A stretch of DNA of 64,000 bases, from contig NZ_CP059570.1 of NCBI RefSeq assembly GCF_014055005.1, positions 1,984,001-2,048,000 of the forward strand, given 5' to 3'. The position numbers and the translations under genes are program-made. Under the pieces are notes generated by a model, which did not search any database, was not told where the DNA came from, and worked only from the letters and a program-made list of their open reading frames with translations. Positions 57,645 to 64,000 of the stretch are shown piece by piece. How positions within the stretch are numbered: position 1 is the first letter of the stretch; the number at the start of each line of letters is the position of its first letter. This DNA is from Neisseria dentiae. Its GTDB lineage: Bacteria > Pseudomonadota > Gammaproteobacteria > Burkholderiales > Neisseriaceae.

Positions 57645-58106
57645 TTAAAACTGTTTTCGGGAATCCAGCAGCAGCGTAACCGGCCCGTCGTTGCACAAGT
57701 CCACCTGCATATGGGTTTGGAAGCAGCCGGTTTCCACCGTGATGCCGTGCCCGCGCAGCATGGCGGCAACCTGTTCGTAGAGTGCGTTGGCCTCTTCCGG
57801 CGGGGCGGCTTCCGAAAACGACGGCCGTCTGCCGTTGCGGGCGTCGGCGTAAAGTGTGAACTGTGAAACCAGCAGCACCGCACCGCCGGTGTCTTGCAGC
57901 GACAGGTTCAGCTTGCCCGCATCGTCTTCAAAAATGCGCAGGTTGGCGGTTTTATCGGCGATATAGCGGGCGTCGGCTTCGGTGTCGCCCCGCCCCACGC
58001 CGAGCAGCACCACGAAGCCGTGTCCGATACTTCCGGCGGTTTCGCGCCCGTTTGCGCCCACCACTTCCACGGCGGCGCGGGTAACTTTTTGGATAACGGC
58101 CCTCAT
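57645..58106 (-). CDS. dtd: D-aminoacyl-tRNA deacylase
   Basis: Starting at MRAVIQKVTRAAVEVVG (58106), the protein has 153 residues. It shows SIGHGFVVLLGVGRGDTEADARYIADKTANLRIFEDDAGKLNLSL, the catalytic SQFTLYAD with its Thr, and NDGPVTLLLDS near the end, all diagnostic for DTD. It hydrolyses D-amino acids from tRNA. A few extra codons upstream are open but lack similarity. It lies 78 bp downstream of the ABC permease with a DUS hairpin between. Confidence 0.97.
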   Translation of the reverse strand: MRAVIQKVTRAAVEVVGANGRETAGSIGHGFVVLLGVGRGDTEADARYIADKTANLRIFEDDAGKLNLSLQDTGGAVLLVSQFTLYADARNGRRPSFSEAAPPEEANALYEQVAAMLRGHGITVETGCFQTHMQVDLCNDGPVTLLLDSRKQF

Positions 58107-58142
58107 GTCTAAAACAGCCTTCCCTATCAATCAAATCAAGTG

Positions 58143-58181
58143 AAAGGCCGTCTGAAAATATTTTCTTTTCAGACGGCCTTT
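58143..58181 (-). terminator. DUS hairpin after the ABC permease gene
   Basis: AAAGGCCGTCTGAAAA and TTTTCAGACGGCCTTT across about seven bases, abutting the permease stop codon. Confidence 0.7.
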
Positions 58182-58184
58182 ATG

Positions 58185-58934
58185 CTAACGCTGCCCTGCC
58201 GTGTTATAGCGTTTTTCCAGCCACGAAAACAGCCAGCCCAAACACATGGTCATCACCAGATAGATCAGCGCCACGGTGTAGAGCGGGGTGTCATAAATCG
58301 AAAACCGCCCCGAAATGGTGGCCTGCACATAAGCCAGCTCGGTAACGGCAATCGCCGACAGCAGCGAGCTGTCTTTCAGCAGCGTGATGAATTCGTTGGC
58401 CAACGGCGGCAGCATGCGGCGCAGCGCCTGCGGCAGAATCACATAACGCATCGCCTGCGGATAAGTTAACCCCAGCGAGCGCGCGGCTTCGATTTGGCCG
58501 CGGTCGATAGACTGGATGCCCGCGCGGAAAATCTCGGTGATATAGGCGCCCGCATTCACGGTTAACGCCAGCGTGCCGGCAATCAGGGCGCCGTAATTGC
58601 GGCGCAGTTCCACGGCCAGATCGCCGCTGATCAGCCAGCCGTTTGTGGGGTGGATTAAGGCCACCGCCCACACGAAATACCAAATGAAAATCTGCACATA
58701 TAACGGCGTGCCGCGAAACAGCGTAACATACACCAGCGAAACGGTGCGCAGCAGCCACGCCAACGCGCGCAGCAGCGGGTTGCCTTTTTCAAAACGGGTC
58801 AAACGCGCCAGCGCGCCGAACAAGCCCAAAACCGTGCCGCCCAAAGTGGCCGCCACCGTCAGCCCCAGCGTGGTCAGCGCGCCGTAGAAAAACATCTCGC
58901 GGTATTCGTAGATAATGTCGAAACGGAAATTCAT
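58185..58934 (-). CDS. Polar amino-acid ABC transporter permease (HisM/GlnP family)
   Basis: The 249-residue membrane protein has about five helices. The family block is YVTLFRGTPLYVQIFIWYF near residue 73, then NAGAYITEIFRAGIQSIDRGQIEAARSLGLTYPQAMRYVILPQALRRMLPPLANEFITLLKDSSLLS, which contains the EAA loop (GQIEAARSLGLT) that contacts the ATPase. Substrate probably glutamine, glutamate or a basic amino acid. No binding protein or ATPase gene is adjacent, so the rest of the system lies elsewhere. An orphan permease gene of this type is unusual but seen in Neisseria. Confidence 0.9.
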   Translation of the reverse strand: MNFRFDIIYEYREMFFYGALTTLGLTVAATLGGTVLGLFGALARLTRFEKGNPLLRALAWLLRTVSLVYVTLFRGTPLYVQIFIWYFVWAVALIHPTNGWLISGDLAVELRRNYGALIAGTLALTVNAGAYITEIFRAGIQSIDRGQIEAARSLGLTYPQAMRYVILPQALRRMLPPLANEFITLLKDSSLLSAIAVTELAYVQATISGRFSIYDTPLYTVALIYLVMTMCLGWLFSWLEKRYNTAGQR

Positions 58935-59217
58935 GCCTGGCTTTTCAGAAAAAGAAACAAAAAAACGGCGTGCGGCCGCAGCGTGAAGCGGGCTATTTTA
59001 CAAGAAAACACATTCGTTGAGATGATTTATTTCAGACGGCCGAACCGCTGCATTGCCGGCACCGGCAAACCTTTCCGGCCCGGGCCGTCTGAAAACGCCG
59101 GCCGCCGCCCAAATTGACCGCTCCTGCGAAAAAGCGGATAATCCCAACCCTTTCCCGTTTCTTTTTTCAGACGGCCTAAACGTTTGAAATATATTTATTT
59201 TCAAAACAAAACACATC

Positions 59218-60573
59218 ATGAAATCACCCGAATTGCTCCTTCCCGCCGGCGGCCTCGAACGTATGCGCGCGGCTTTCGACTACGGTGCCGACGCCGTCTA
59301 TGCCGGCAGCCCGCGCTATTCCCTGCGCGCCCGCAACAACGAATTCGCCAAACTGCCCGTGCTCGAGCAAGGCATAGCCGAAGCGCACGCGCGCGGCAAA
59401 AAATTCTTTTTAACCGTCAACACCCTGCCGCACAATGCCAAGCTGAAAACCTTTATGGCCGATATGGAACCCTTAATCGCCATGAAGCCCGATGCGCTGA
59501 TTATGGCCGACCCCGGCCTGATTATGCAGGTGCGCGAAAAATGGCCGCATATGCCGGTTCATTTATCGGTGCAGGCCAACACCACCAACTATTGGGGCGT
59601 GCAGTTTTGGCAGAAAATCGGCGTGGAGCGCATTATTCTCTCGCGCGAACTGAGTTTGGAAGAAATCGCCGAAATCCGCCAGCAATGCCCCGATATCGAA
59701 TTGGAAGTGTTCGTACACGGCGCCTTGTGCATCGCCTATTCCGGCCGCTGCCTGCTGTCGGGCTATTTCAACCACCGCGACCCCAACCAGGGCACCTGCA
59801 CCAACGCCTGCCGCTGGGATTACAAAGTGCACGGCAGCACGGAAGACGAAGCGGGCGATGCCAAGCTGTTGCAAGGCTTCGATTTCAACCGCGCGCAAGA
59901 AGAAGCGGATGCCGCCTTCGAAGGCATCAACGGCCAGCAGCGCCACCCCGCCGCGGATAAAGTGTTTTTAATCGAAGAAGCCAACCGCCCCGGCGAATAC
60001 ATGCCGATTATGGAAGACGAACACGGCACCTATATCATGAATTCCAAAGACCTGCGCGCCATCGAGCAGGTGGCCAAGCTTGCCGAAATCGGTGTGGACA
60101 GCCTCAAAGTGGAAGGCCGCACCAAATCGGTTTACTACGTCGCCCGCGTGGCGCAGGCCTACCGCAAGGCGATTGACGATGCCGTGGCCGGCAAACCGTT
60201 TGACTACGGCCTGCTGGCCGAACTGGAAGGCTTGGCCAACCGCGGCTACACCTCCGGCTTTTTGGAGCGCCACCAAACGCAGGACTACCAAAACTATCTG
60301 GCCGGCCATTCGCTCGCCAAACAAAGCCAGTTTGTCGGCCAAGTGCTGGAAATCGACGCCGAAGGCTGGGCCACGGTAGAAGTGAAAAACCGCTTCGCGG
60401 TGGGCGACACGCTGGAAATCATCCACCCCCAAGGCAACCAAACGCTGGTGCTGGAAGCCATCACGCGCAAAGGCGAAGCGGTGGAGGCCGCGCCCGGCAA
60501 CGGCATTCAGGTGAAAATCCCGCATATGCAGGGCAAAGAAAACGCGTTGATTGCTCGGATTATGAACCCTTAA
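59218..60573 (+). CDS. trhP: tRNA hydroxylation protein TrhP (YegQ, peptidase U32 family)
   Basis: The 451-residue protein begins with the U32 pattern ELLLPAGGLERMRAAFDYGADAVYAG. It has LSVQANTTNYWGVQFWQKIGVERIILSRELSLEEI and the cysteine cluster EVFVHGALCIAYSGRCLLSGYFNHRDPNQGTCTNACRW, which holds an Fe-S cluster in relatives. KVEGRTKSVYYVA and a C-terminal barrel domain follow (QFVGQVLEIDAEGWATVEVKNRF). The YegQ/TrhP branch makes 5-hydroxyuridine at tRNA position 34 from prephenate. The family name peptidase is historical. The 283 bp before it hold DUS copies only. Confidence 0.92.
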   Translation: MKSPELLLPAGGLERMRAAFDYGADAVYAGSPRYSLRARNNEFAKLPVLEQGIAEAHARGKKFFLTVNTLPHNAKLKTFMADMEPLIAMKPDALIMADPGLIMQVREKWPHMPVHLSVQANTTNYWGVQFWQKIGVERIILSRELSLEEIAEIRQQCPDIELEVFVHGALCIAYSGRCLLSGYFNHRDPNQGTCTNACRWDYKVHGSTEDEAGDAKLLQGFDFNRAQEEADAAFEGINGQQRHPAADKVFLIEEANRPGEYMPIMEDEHGTYIMNSKDLRAIEQVAKLAEIGVDSLKVEGRTKSVYYVARVAQAYRKAIDDAVAGKPFDYGLLAELEGLANRGYTSGFLERHQTQDYQNYLAGHSLAKQSQFVGQVLEIDAEGWATVEVKNRFAVGDTLEIIHPQGNQTLVLEAITRKGEAVEAAPGNGIQVKIPHMQGKENALIARIMNP

Positions 60574-60619
60574 CCCGCAAACTTCCGCCACGGCATGGCT
60601 GCCCGCCAACCCAAAAGCT

Positions 60620-60655
60620 CACAGGCCGTCTGAATATGTGTTCAGACGGCCTGTG
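60620..60655 (+). terminator. trhP terminator (inverted DUS pair)
   Basis: CACAGGCCGTCTGAA and TTCAGACGGCCTGTG with a six-base loop, shared with the convergent lipoprotein gene. Confidence 0.75.
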
Positions 60656-60681
60656 TTATGTTTAACCCGCACAAAGCGGCA

Positions 60682-61032
60682 TCAGTTCGTTTCGTAATAA
60701 ACGCTGATCACACCTTTGCGCTTGAGCGTGGCGCGGCCTTCCTGAACATGCCAGCGGGTTGTGCCGTTGGCGTATTCCACGCCTTTTGCCCACGACTGAA
60801 CCTGTTTCAGTTTTTCCACGCTGTTGCCCTGCTTTAACTCGACGGTTAACGGGCTGTGGTCATTACGGTAAACGGCGGTTAAGCGTTTGCCTTTTTTGGT
60901 TTTGTAGTGAACGGTTTGTGCCTGCGATTCGGCCACTGCGGGAGCGGGCGCATTAGGGCGGACGGCTTTTTGCGTGCCGCAGGCGGTAAGCACAAAAGCG
61001 GCGGCGGTAAGTAAGAGGGCGTATCGTGTCAT
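60682..61032 (-). CDS. Small lipoprotein with MliC/ACP-like C-terminal region
   Basis: From MTRYALLLTAAAFVLTACG (61032) the product has 116 residues, with a lipobox LTAC. After a P/A-rich linker the C-terminal 75 residues (VHYKTKKGKRLTAVYRNDHSPLTVELKQGNSVEKLKQVQSWAKGVEYANGTTRWHVQEGRATLKRKG) follow the strand order of the MliC/PliC lysozyme-inhibitor fold and neisserial adhesin complex protein. The two cysteines that usually tie the fold are missing. A lysozyme-inhibitor role is therefore only a suggestion. Monocistronic, with a hairpin on each side. Confidence 0.72.
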   Translation of the reverse strand: MTRYALLLTAAAFVLTACGTQKAVRPNAPAPAVAESQAQTVHYKTKKGKRLTAVYRNDHSPLTVELKQGNSVEKLKQVQSWAKGVEYANGTTRWHVQEGRATLKRKGVISVYYETN

Positions 61033-61110
61033 GATGTTTCGGCTTTTTATGTTATCGGAGCGGCTATTATATCTTAACTGCATATTTTAAGAAATCAGGG
61101 CTGCCAAAAA

Positions 61111-61151
61111 ACAGGCCGTCTGAAAACATTCAAAGGTTTTCAGACGGCCTG
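61111..61151 (-). terminator. ppk2 terminator (extended DUS hairpin)
   Basis: ACAGGCCGTCTGAAAAC and GTTTTCAGACGGCCTGT form a 17-bp stem with a seven-base loop, 19 bp past the ppk2 stop. Confidence 0.75.
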
Positions 61152-61170
61152 TGCAACGGCTTTTGCCTGG

Positions 61171-62100
61171 TTAGTCGGCAATCACATCGAAGTTGTTGTC
61201 GGAGAATTTGGTGTCGGGCACTTTTACCAGCAGCGGGTCGGCCGCGCCGATGGCTTTCACGTCTTTGCCCGGGTAGTCGAGCGAATGCAGAAACGCGCGG
61301 ATACAGTTCAAACGGGCGCGTTTTTTATCGTCGGATTTGATAATCGTCCACGGCGCATCGCCCGTGTGGGTGTGGAAGAACATGGCGTTTTTGGCATCGG
61401 TGTAGTCGTCCCAGCGGTCGAGCGACTGGATATCGACGGGCGAGAGTTTCCAATGTTTCAGGGGATCGTCGCGGCGGGAAATAAAGCGGCGCAGCTGCTC
61501 TTCGCGGCTCACCGAAAACCAGAATTTAAACAGATGGATGCCGCTGGCCACCAACATACGTTCGAACTCGGGCGTCTGGCGCATAAACAGCAGGTATTCG
61601 TGCGGCTCGCAAAAGCCCATCACGCGCTCCACGCCGGCGCGGTTATACCAAGAGCGGTCGAAAAACACCATTTCGCCGGCCGTGGGCAGGTTTTGGATAT
61701 AGCGTTGGAAATACCATTGGCCTTTTTCGGTTTCGGTGGGTTTTTCCAAAGCCACCACGCGCGCGCCGCGCGGGTTTAAGTGTTCCATAAAGCGCTTGAT
61801 GGTGCCGCCCTTGCCTGCCGCGTCGCGGCCTTCAAACAGGCACACGATGCGCTGGCCGGAATCTTTCACCCAGCTTTGCACTTTCAAAAGCTCGATTTGC
61901 AGCTTTTTCTTTTCTTTTTCGTAAACGCTGCGGCTCATGCGGGTGCGGTAGGGGTAGCTTTCCGGCAGCGGCGCGGTGCCCGAATCTTCTTTGGTTACGC
62001 GGCCTTTGTGTTCCAAAACGGCTTTTTCAAACACTTGCAGCTCTTCTTTTTTTTCACCGAGATTCACTTGTTCAAACGGTTTTAATTGGTGGTCGGACAT
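61171..62100 (-). CDS. ppk2: Polyphosphate kinase 2
   Basis: The 309-residue protein has the PPK2 core: Walker A in CLFEGRDAAGKGGTIKRFMEHLNPRGARVVALEKPTE, Walker B region GEMVFFDRSWYNRAGVERVMGFC, the lid-like SVSREEQLRRFISRRDDPLKHWKLSPVD and APWTIIKSDDKKRARLNCIRAFLHSLDY. Single-domain length and the EGRDAAGKGG form point to class I, which phosphorylates nucleoside diphosphates with polyphosphate. It is a single gene and the polyphosphate synthase gene ppk1 is not nearby. Confidence 0.95.
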   Translation of the reverse strand: MSDHQLKPFEQVNLGEKKEELQVFEKAVLEHKGRVTKEDSGTAPLPESYPYRTRMSRSVYEKEKKKLQIELLKVQSWVKDSGQRIVCLFEGRDAAGKGGTIKRFMEHLNPRGARVVALEKPTETEKGQWYFQRYIQNLPTAGEMVFFDRSWYNRAGVERVMGFCEPHEYLLFMRQTPEFERMLVASGIHLFKFWFSVSREEQLRRFISRRDDPLKHWKLSPVDIQSLDRWDDYTDAKNAMFFHTHTGDAPWTIIKSDDKKRARLNCIRAFLHSLDYPGKDVKAIGAADPLLVKVPDTKFSDNNFDVIAD

Positions 62101-62269
62101 GTGTGCTCCTTATATAGAAAGGGTTAATCGGAATCTGTAAACTTTATAGGGTTATTCTACTACTTTTTACATAAACGAACAAAAAAACTACACGCGACTA
62201 GATTTCCGCCCCGCCGCCGCCAAACGCCCCGCAGTCGGCTATAATGGCGGTTTTTTAACCCTGCCCGCC

Positions 62270-64000
62270 ATGCCTTATTCCGCGCTGCTCGACGATGCCG
62301 TAAACGGCCGTGCCGTTTGTTACGAAGGCTATGCCCACAGCCGTTTTCTCACCGCCGCCGAACTCGGCACGCTCGATGCCTGCCTGCACGAAGGCTGGCA
62401 GCGCGGCCTGCACGTTTTCATCTGCGCCGACTACGAATTCGGCCTGCCGCTGGCCGATCTGCCCGGCCGCGCCGATGCCCGCCTCGCCCTGCATTGGTTT
62501 AAACACAAACGCGAAACCGACGCGGCCTCGTGGCTGGCGGCACATTGCCCGCAAAACGCGCCGGCCGGCATTTCCGCCCCGCAAAGCGACACCCCGCAAA
62601 CAGCCTATATACAGGCCGTGCACGACATACAGGCGGCGATTGCGCGCGGCGACACCTATCAGATCAACTACACCACACGCCTGCACCTCACGGCCTACGG
62701 CCACCCCGCCGAACTCTACCGCCGCCTGCGCCAGCCCGTTCCCTACGGCGCCTGCGCCTGCCTGCCCGACGTGCACGGCAAGCCGCGCTGGATATTGTGT
62801 TTTTCACCCGAGCTGTTTCTCGATATTTCTTCAGACGGCCTCATCCGCACCGAACCAATGAAGGGCACGGCGCCGATTCTGAACGACGGCCTCGACGGCC
62901 AACGCGCCCGCAGCTTGCAGGCCGACCCGAAAAACCGCGCCGAAAACGTGATGATTGTGGATTTATTGCGCAATGATTTGGGCAAAATCGCCCGAACCGG
63001 CCGTGTGCGCGTACCCGAGCCGTTTAAAGTGAGCCGCTTCGGCAGCGTGTGGCAGATGACCAGCCTGATAGAAGCCGAAGCCAAGCCGCAAACCCGCGCC
63101 GCCGATATTTTCCGCGCCGCCTTCCCCTGCGGCTCGATTACCGGCGCACCCAAACGCATGAGCATGCAGATTATCGGCCAAACCGAAACCGCGCCGCGCG
63201 GGCTTTACACCGGCAGCATCGGCTTTCTCGAGCCTTGCGAAGGCGGCCTGGGCTTTCGCGGCACGCTCAACGTGGTGATCCGCACATTGGAACTCTCCCC
63301 GCTTTCAGACGGCCTCTACCACGGCGTTTACGGCGTAGGCTCGGGCATCGTGGCCGACAGCGAGGCGCAGGCCGAATACACCGAGTGCCAATGGAAAGCC
63401 CGTTTCCTCAACCGCCTCCAGCCCGAATTCGGCATTTTTGAAACCCTGCACGCGCAACACAAACAATGCACCCTGCTGCACCTTCATGCAGGCCGTCTGA
63501 AACAGTCTGCCGCCGCCCTCAACCTGCCCTGCCCCGATCACCCCGAAGCGCATATCCGCGCCTACCTGAACACCCTGCCCGACAACGGCGCTTTCCGCGT
63601 GAAAGCCGAATTAACCGCCTCAAGCGGCCTCACCTTCAGCCACGCGCCGCTGGACGGCGGGCCGCCGTTGCCGAAGGTGTGCCTGGCCGAAACGGTTTTG
63701 CCCGCGCACGACTATCTGCGCCGCTTCAAAACCACCCGCCGCGAAATTTACGATACAGGCTGGCGGCAGGCCGAACGGCAAGGCGCGTTCGACAGCCTGT
63801 TTTTCAACCGCGACGGCTTCCTGCTCGAAGGCGGCCGCAGCAACGTATTTGTGAAAACCGGCAACGAATGGCACACCCCCGCCCTCGATTTGGACATACT
63901 CAACGGCGTGATGCGCCAAGCCGTGCTGGCCGACCCCGAACGCTATCTGGGTGCGGCAACCGTGCGCGAAAGCCGCATCACCCGCGCCATGCTGCGCGAT
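62270..64000 (+). CDS. pabB: Aminodeoxychorismate synthase component I fused to aminodeoxychorismate lyase (PabB-PabC), 3' end outside window
   Basis: The frame starts at ATG 62270 (MPYSALLDDAVNGRAVCYEG) and is open for 577 codons to the window edge. The PabB part shows DTYQINYTTRLHL, ILCFSPELFL, the lysine motif RTEPMKGTAPI, ENVMIVDLLRNDLGKIARTGRV, FPCGSITGAPKRMSMQII and GVGSGIVADS, all typical of chorismate-binding enzymes. After about residue 385 a second domain begins (EFGIFETLHAQHKQCTLLHLHAGRLKQSA) with the PLP-enzyme class IV pattern (FDSLFFNRDGFLLEGGRSNVFV, LNGVMRQAVL), i.e. PabC. The fusion would turn chorismate and glutamine-derived ammonia into p-aminobenzoate for folate. The glutaminase PabA is not here. 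Confidence 0.95.
   Translation, partial: MPYSALLDDAVNGRAVCYEGYAHSRFLTAAELGTLDACLHEGWQRGLHVFICADYEFGLPLADLPGRADARLALHWFKHKRETDAASWLAAHCPQNAPAGISAPQSDTPQTAYIQAVHDIQAAIARGDTYQINYTTRLHLTAYGHPAELYRRLRQPVPYGACACLPDVHGKPRWILCFSPELFLDISSDGLIRTEPMKGTAPILNDGLDGQRARSLQADPKNRAENVMIVDLLRNDLGKIARTGRVRVPEPFKVSRFGSVWQMTSLIEAEAKPQTRAADIFRAAFPCGSITGAPKRMSMQIIGQTETAPRGLYTGSIGFLEPCEGGLGFRGTLNVVIRTLELSPLSDGLYHGVYGVGSGIVADSEAQAEYTECQWKARFLNRLQPEFGIFETLHAQHKQCTLLHLHAGRLKQSAAALNLPCPDHPEAHIRAYLNTLPDNGAFRVKAELTASSGLTFSHAPLDGGPPLPKVCLAETVLPAHDYLRRFKTTRREIYDTGWRQAERQGAFDSLFFNRDGFLLEGGRSNVFVKTGNEWHTPALDLDILNGVMRQAVLADPERYLGAATVRESRITRAMLRD

Noticed and set aside
1..64000. CRISPR arrays, prophage, rRNA or tRNA genes, intact IS transposase
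   Set aside because: The dispersed repeats are not regularly spaced in arrays, and no cas, phage, transposase, rRNA or tRNA sequence was recognised on either strand.

Overview
The window is chromosomal DNA from a non-pathogenic-type Neisseria (family Neisseriaceae). The main evidence is the DNA uptake sequence, which occurs dozens of times, mostly in the AGGCCGTCTGAA form (the AG-DUS dialect) and often as inverted pairs at gene ends. Supporting evidence is a PorB-type porin, an LptA-type lipid A phosphoethanolamine transferase, Correia-like elements, dRS3 palindromes, and housekeeping proteins that read like their meningococcal orthologues (GcvT, RsmG, CoaD, MetE). I cannot name the species. 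There are no rRNA or tRNA genes, CRISPR arrays, prophage genes or intact insertion sequences.

Layout. 1-2.3 kb: 5' part of pldA, rpsT and a PotF-like polyamine-binding lipoprotein. 2.7-7.8 kb: a QseBC/PmrAB-like two-component system downstream of PepSY and cytochrome b genes, facing lptA, with two PmrA-type boxes between them; the response regulator carries a one-base C-terminal frameshift. 8-16 kb: rmuC, an AEC transporter, porB and dnaE. 16-24 kb: an MFS exporter, tag, an amino-acid racemase, gcvH and gcvT (with a tandem glycine riboswitch), lrp, and DUF1415 and YbaN proteins. 23.7-25 kb: three small exported lysine-rich proteins of unknown role. 25-38 kb: rsmG, dnaK and grpE (both with sigma-32-like promoters), the cytochrome bc1 operon petABC, a NIF3 protein, yggX, menA, a Bax-inhibitor-1 protein, coaD and aceK.

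38.5-46.4 kb is an accessory island between a dead fragment of metE and the intact metE. It holds a LysR regulator, a flavin-binding protein, a DUF554 membrane protein and a UbiX/UbiD decarboxylase pair; ubiD is split by a 117-bp MITE whose identical twin lies downstream of dnaE. 46.5-56.6 kb is a Fur-type siderophore piracy locus: FepA-like receptor, unknown exported protein, IroE-like esterase, siderophore-interacting reductase, and binding protein, two permeases and ATPase. A metal-transporter cassette flanked by direct repeats interrupts it, and those repeats carry a foreign DUS dialect (TGCCTGTCTGAA). 57-64 kb: luxS, dtd, an amino-acid ABC permease, trhP, a small lipoprotein, ppk2 and a pabB-pabC fusion cut by the window end.

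The intergenic DNA is rich in short repeats: Correia-like elements, dRS3 composites, and palindromes of the form CGGGCTTGACCCG. Several of them share the boundary GAGACCTTTGCAAAA. The strongest leads for a second look are the DUS-mismatched cassette in the siderophore operon, the MITE-broken decarboxylase island at metE, the glycine riboswitch with a DUS stem inside its second aptamer, and the proposed PmrA-type control of lptA.
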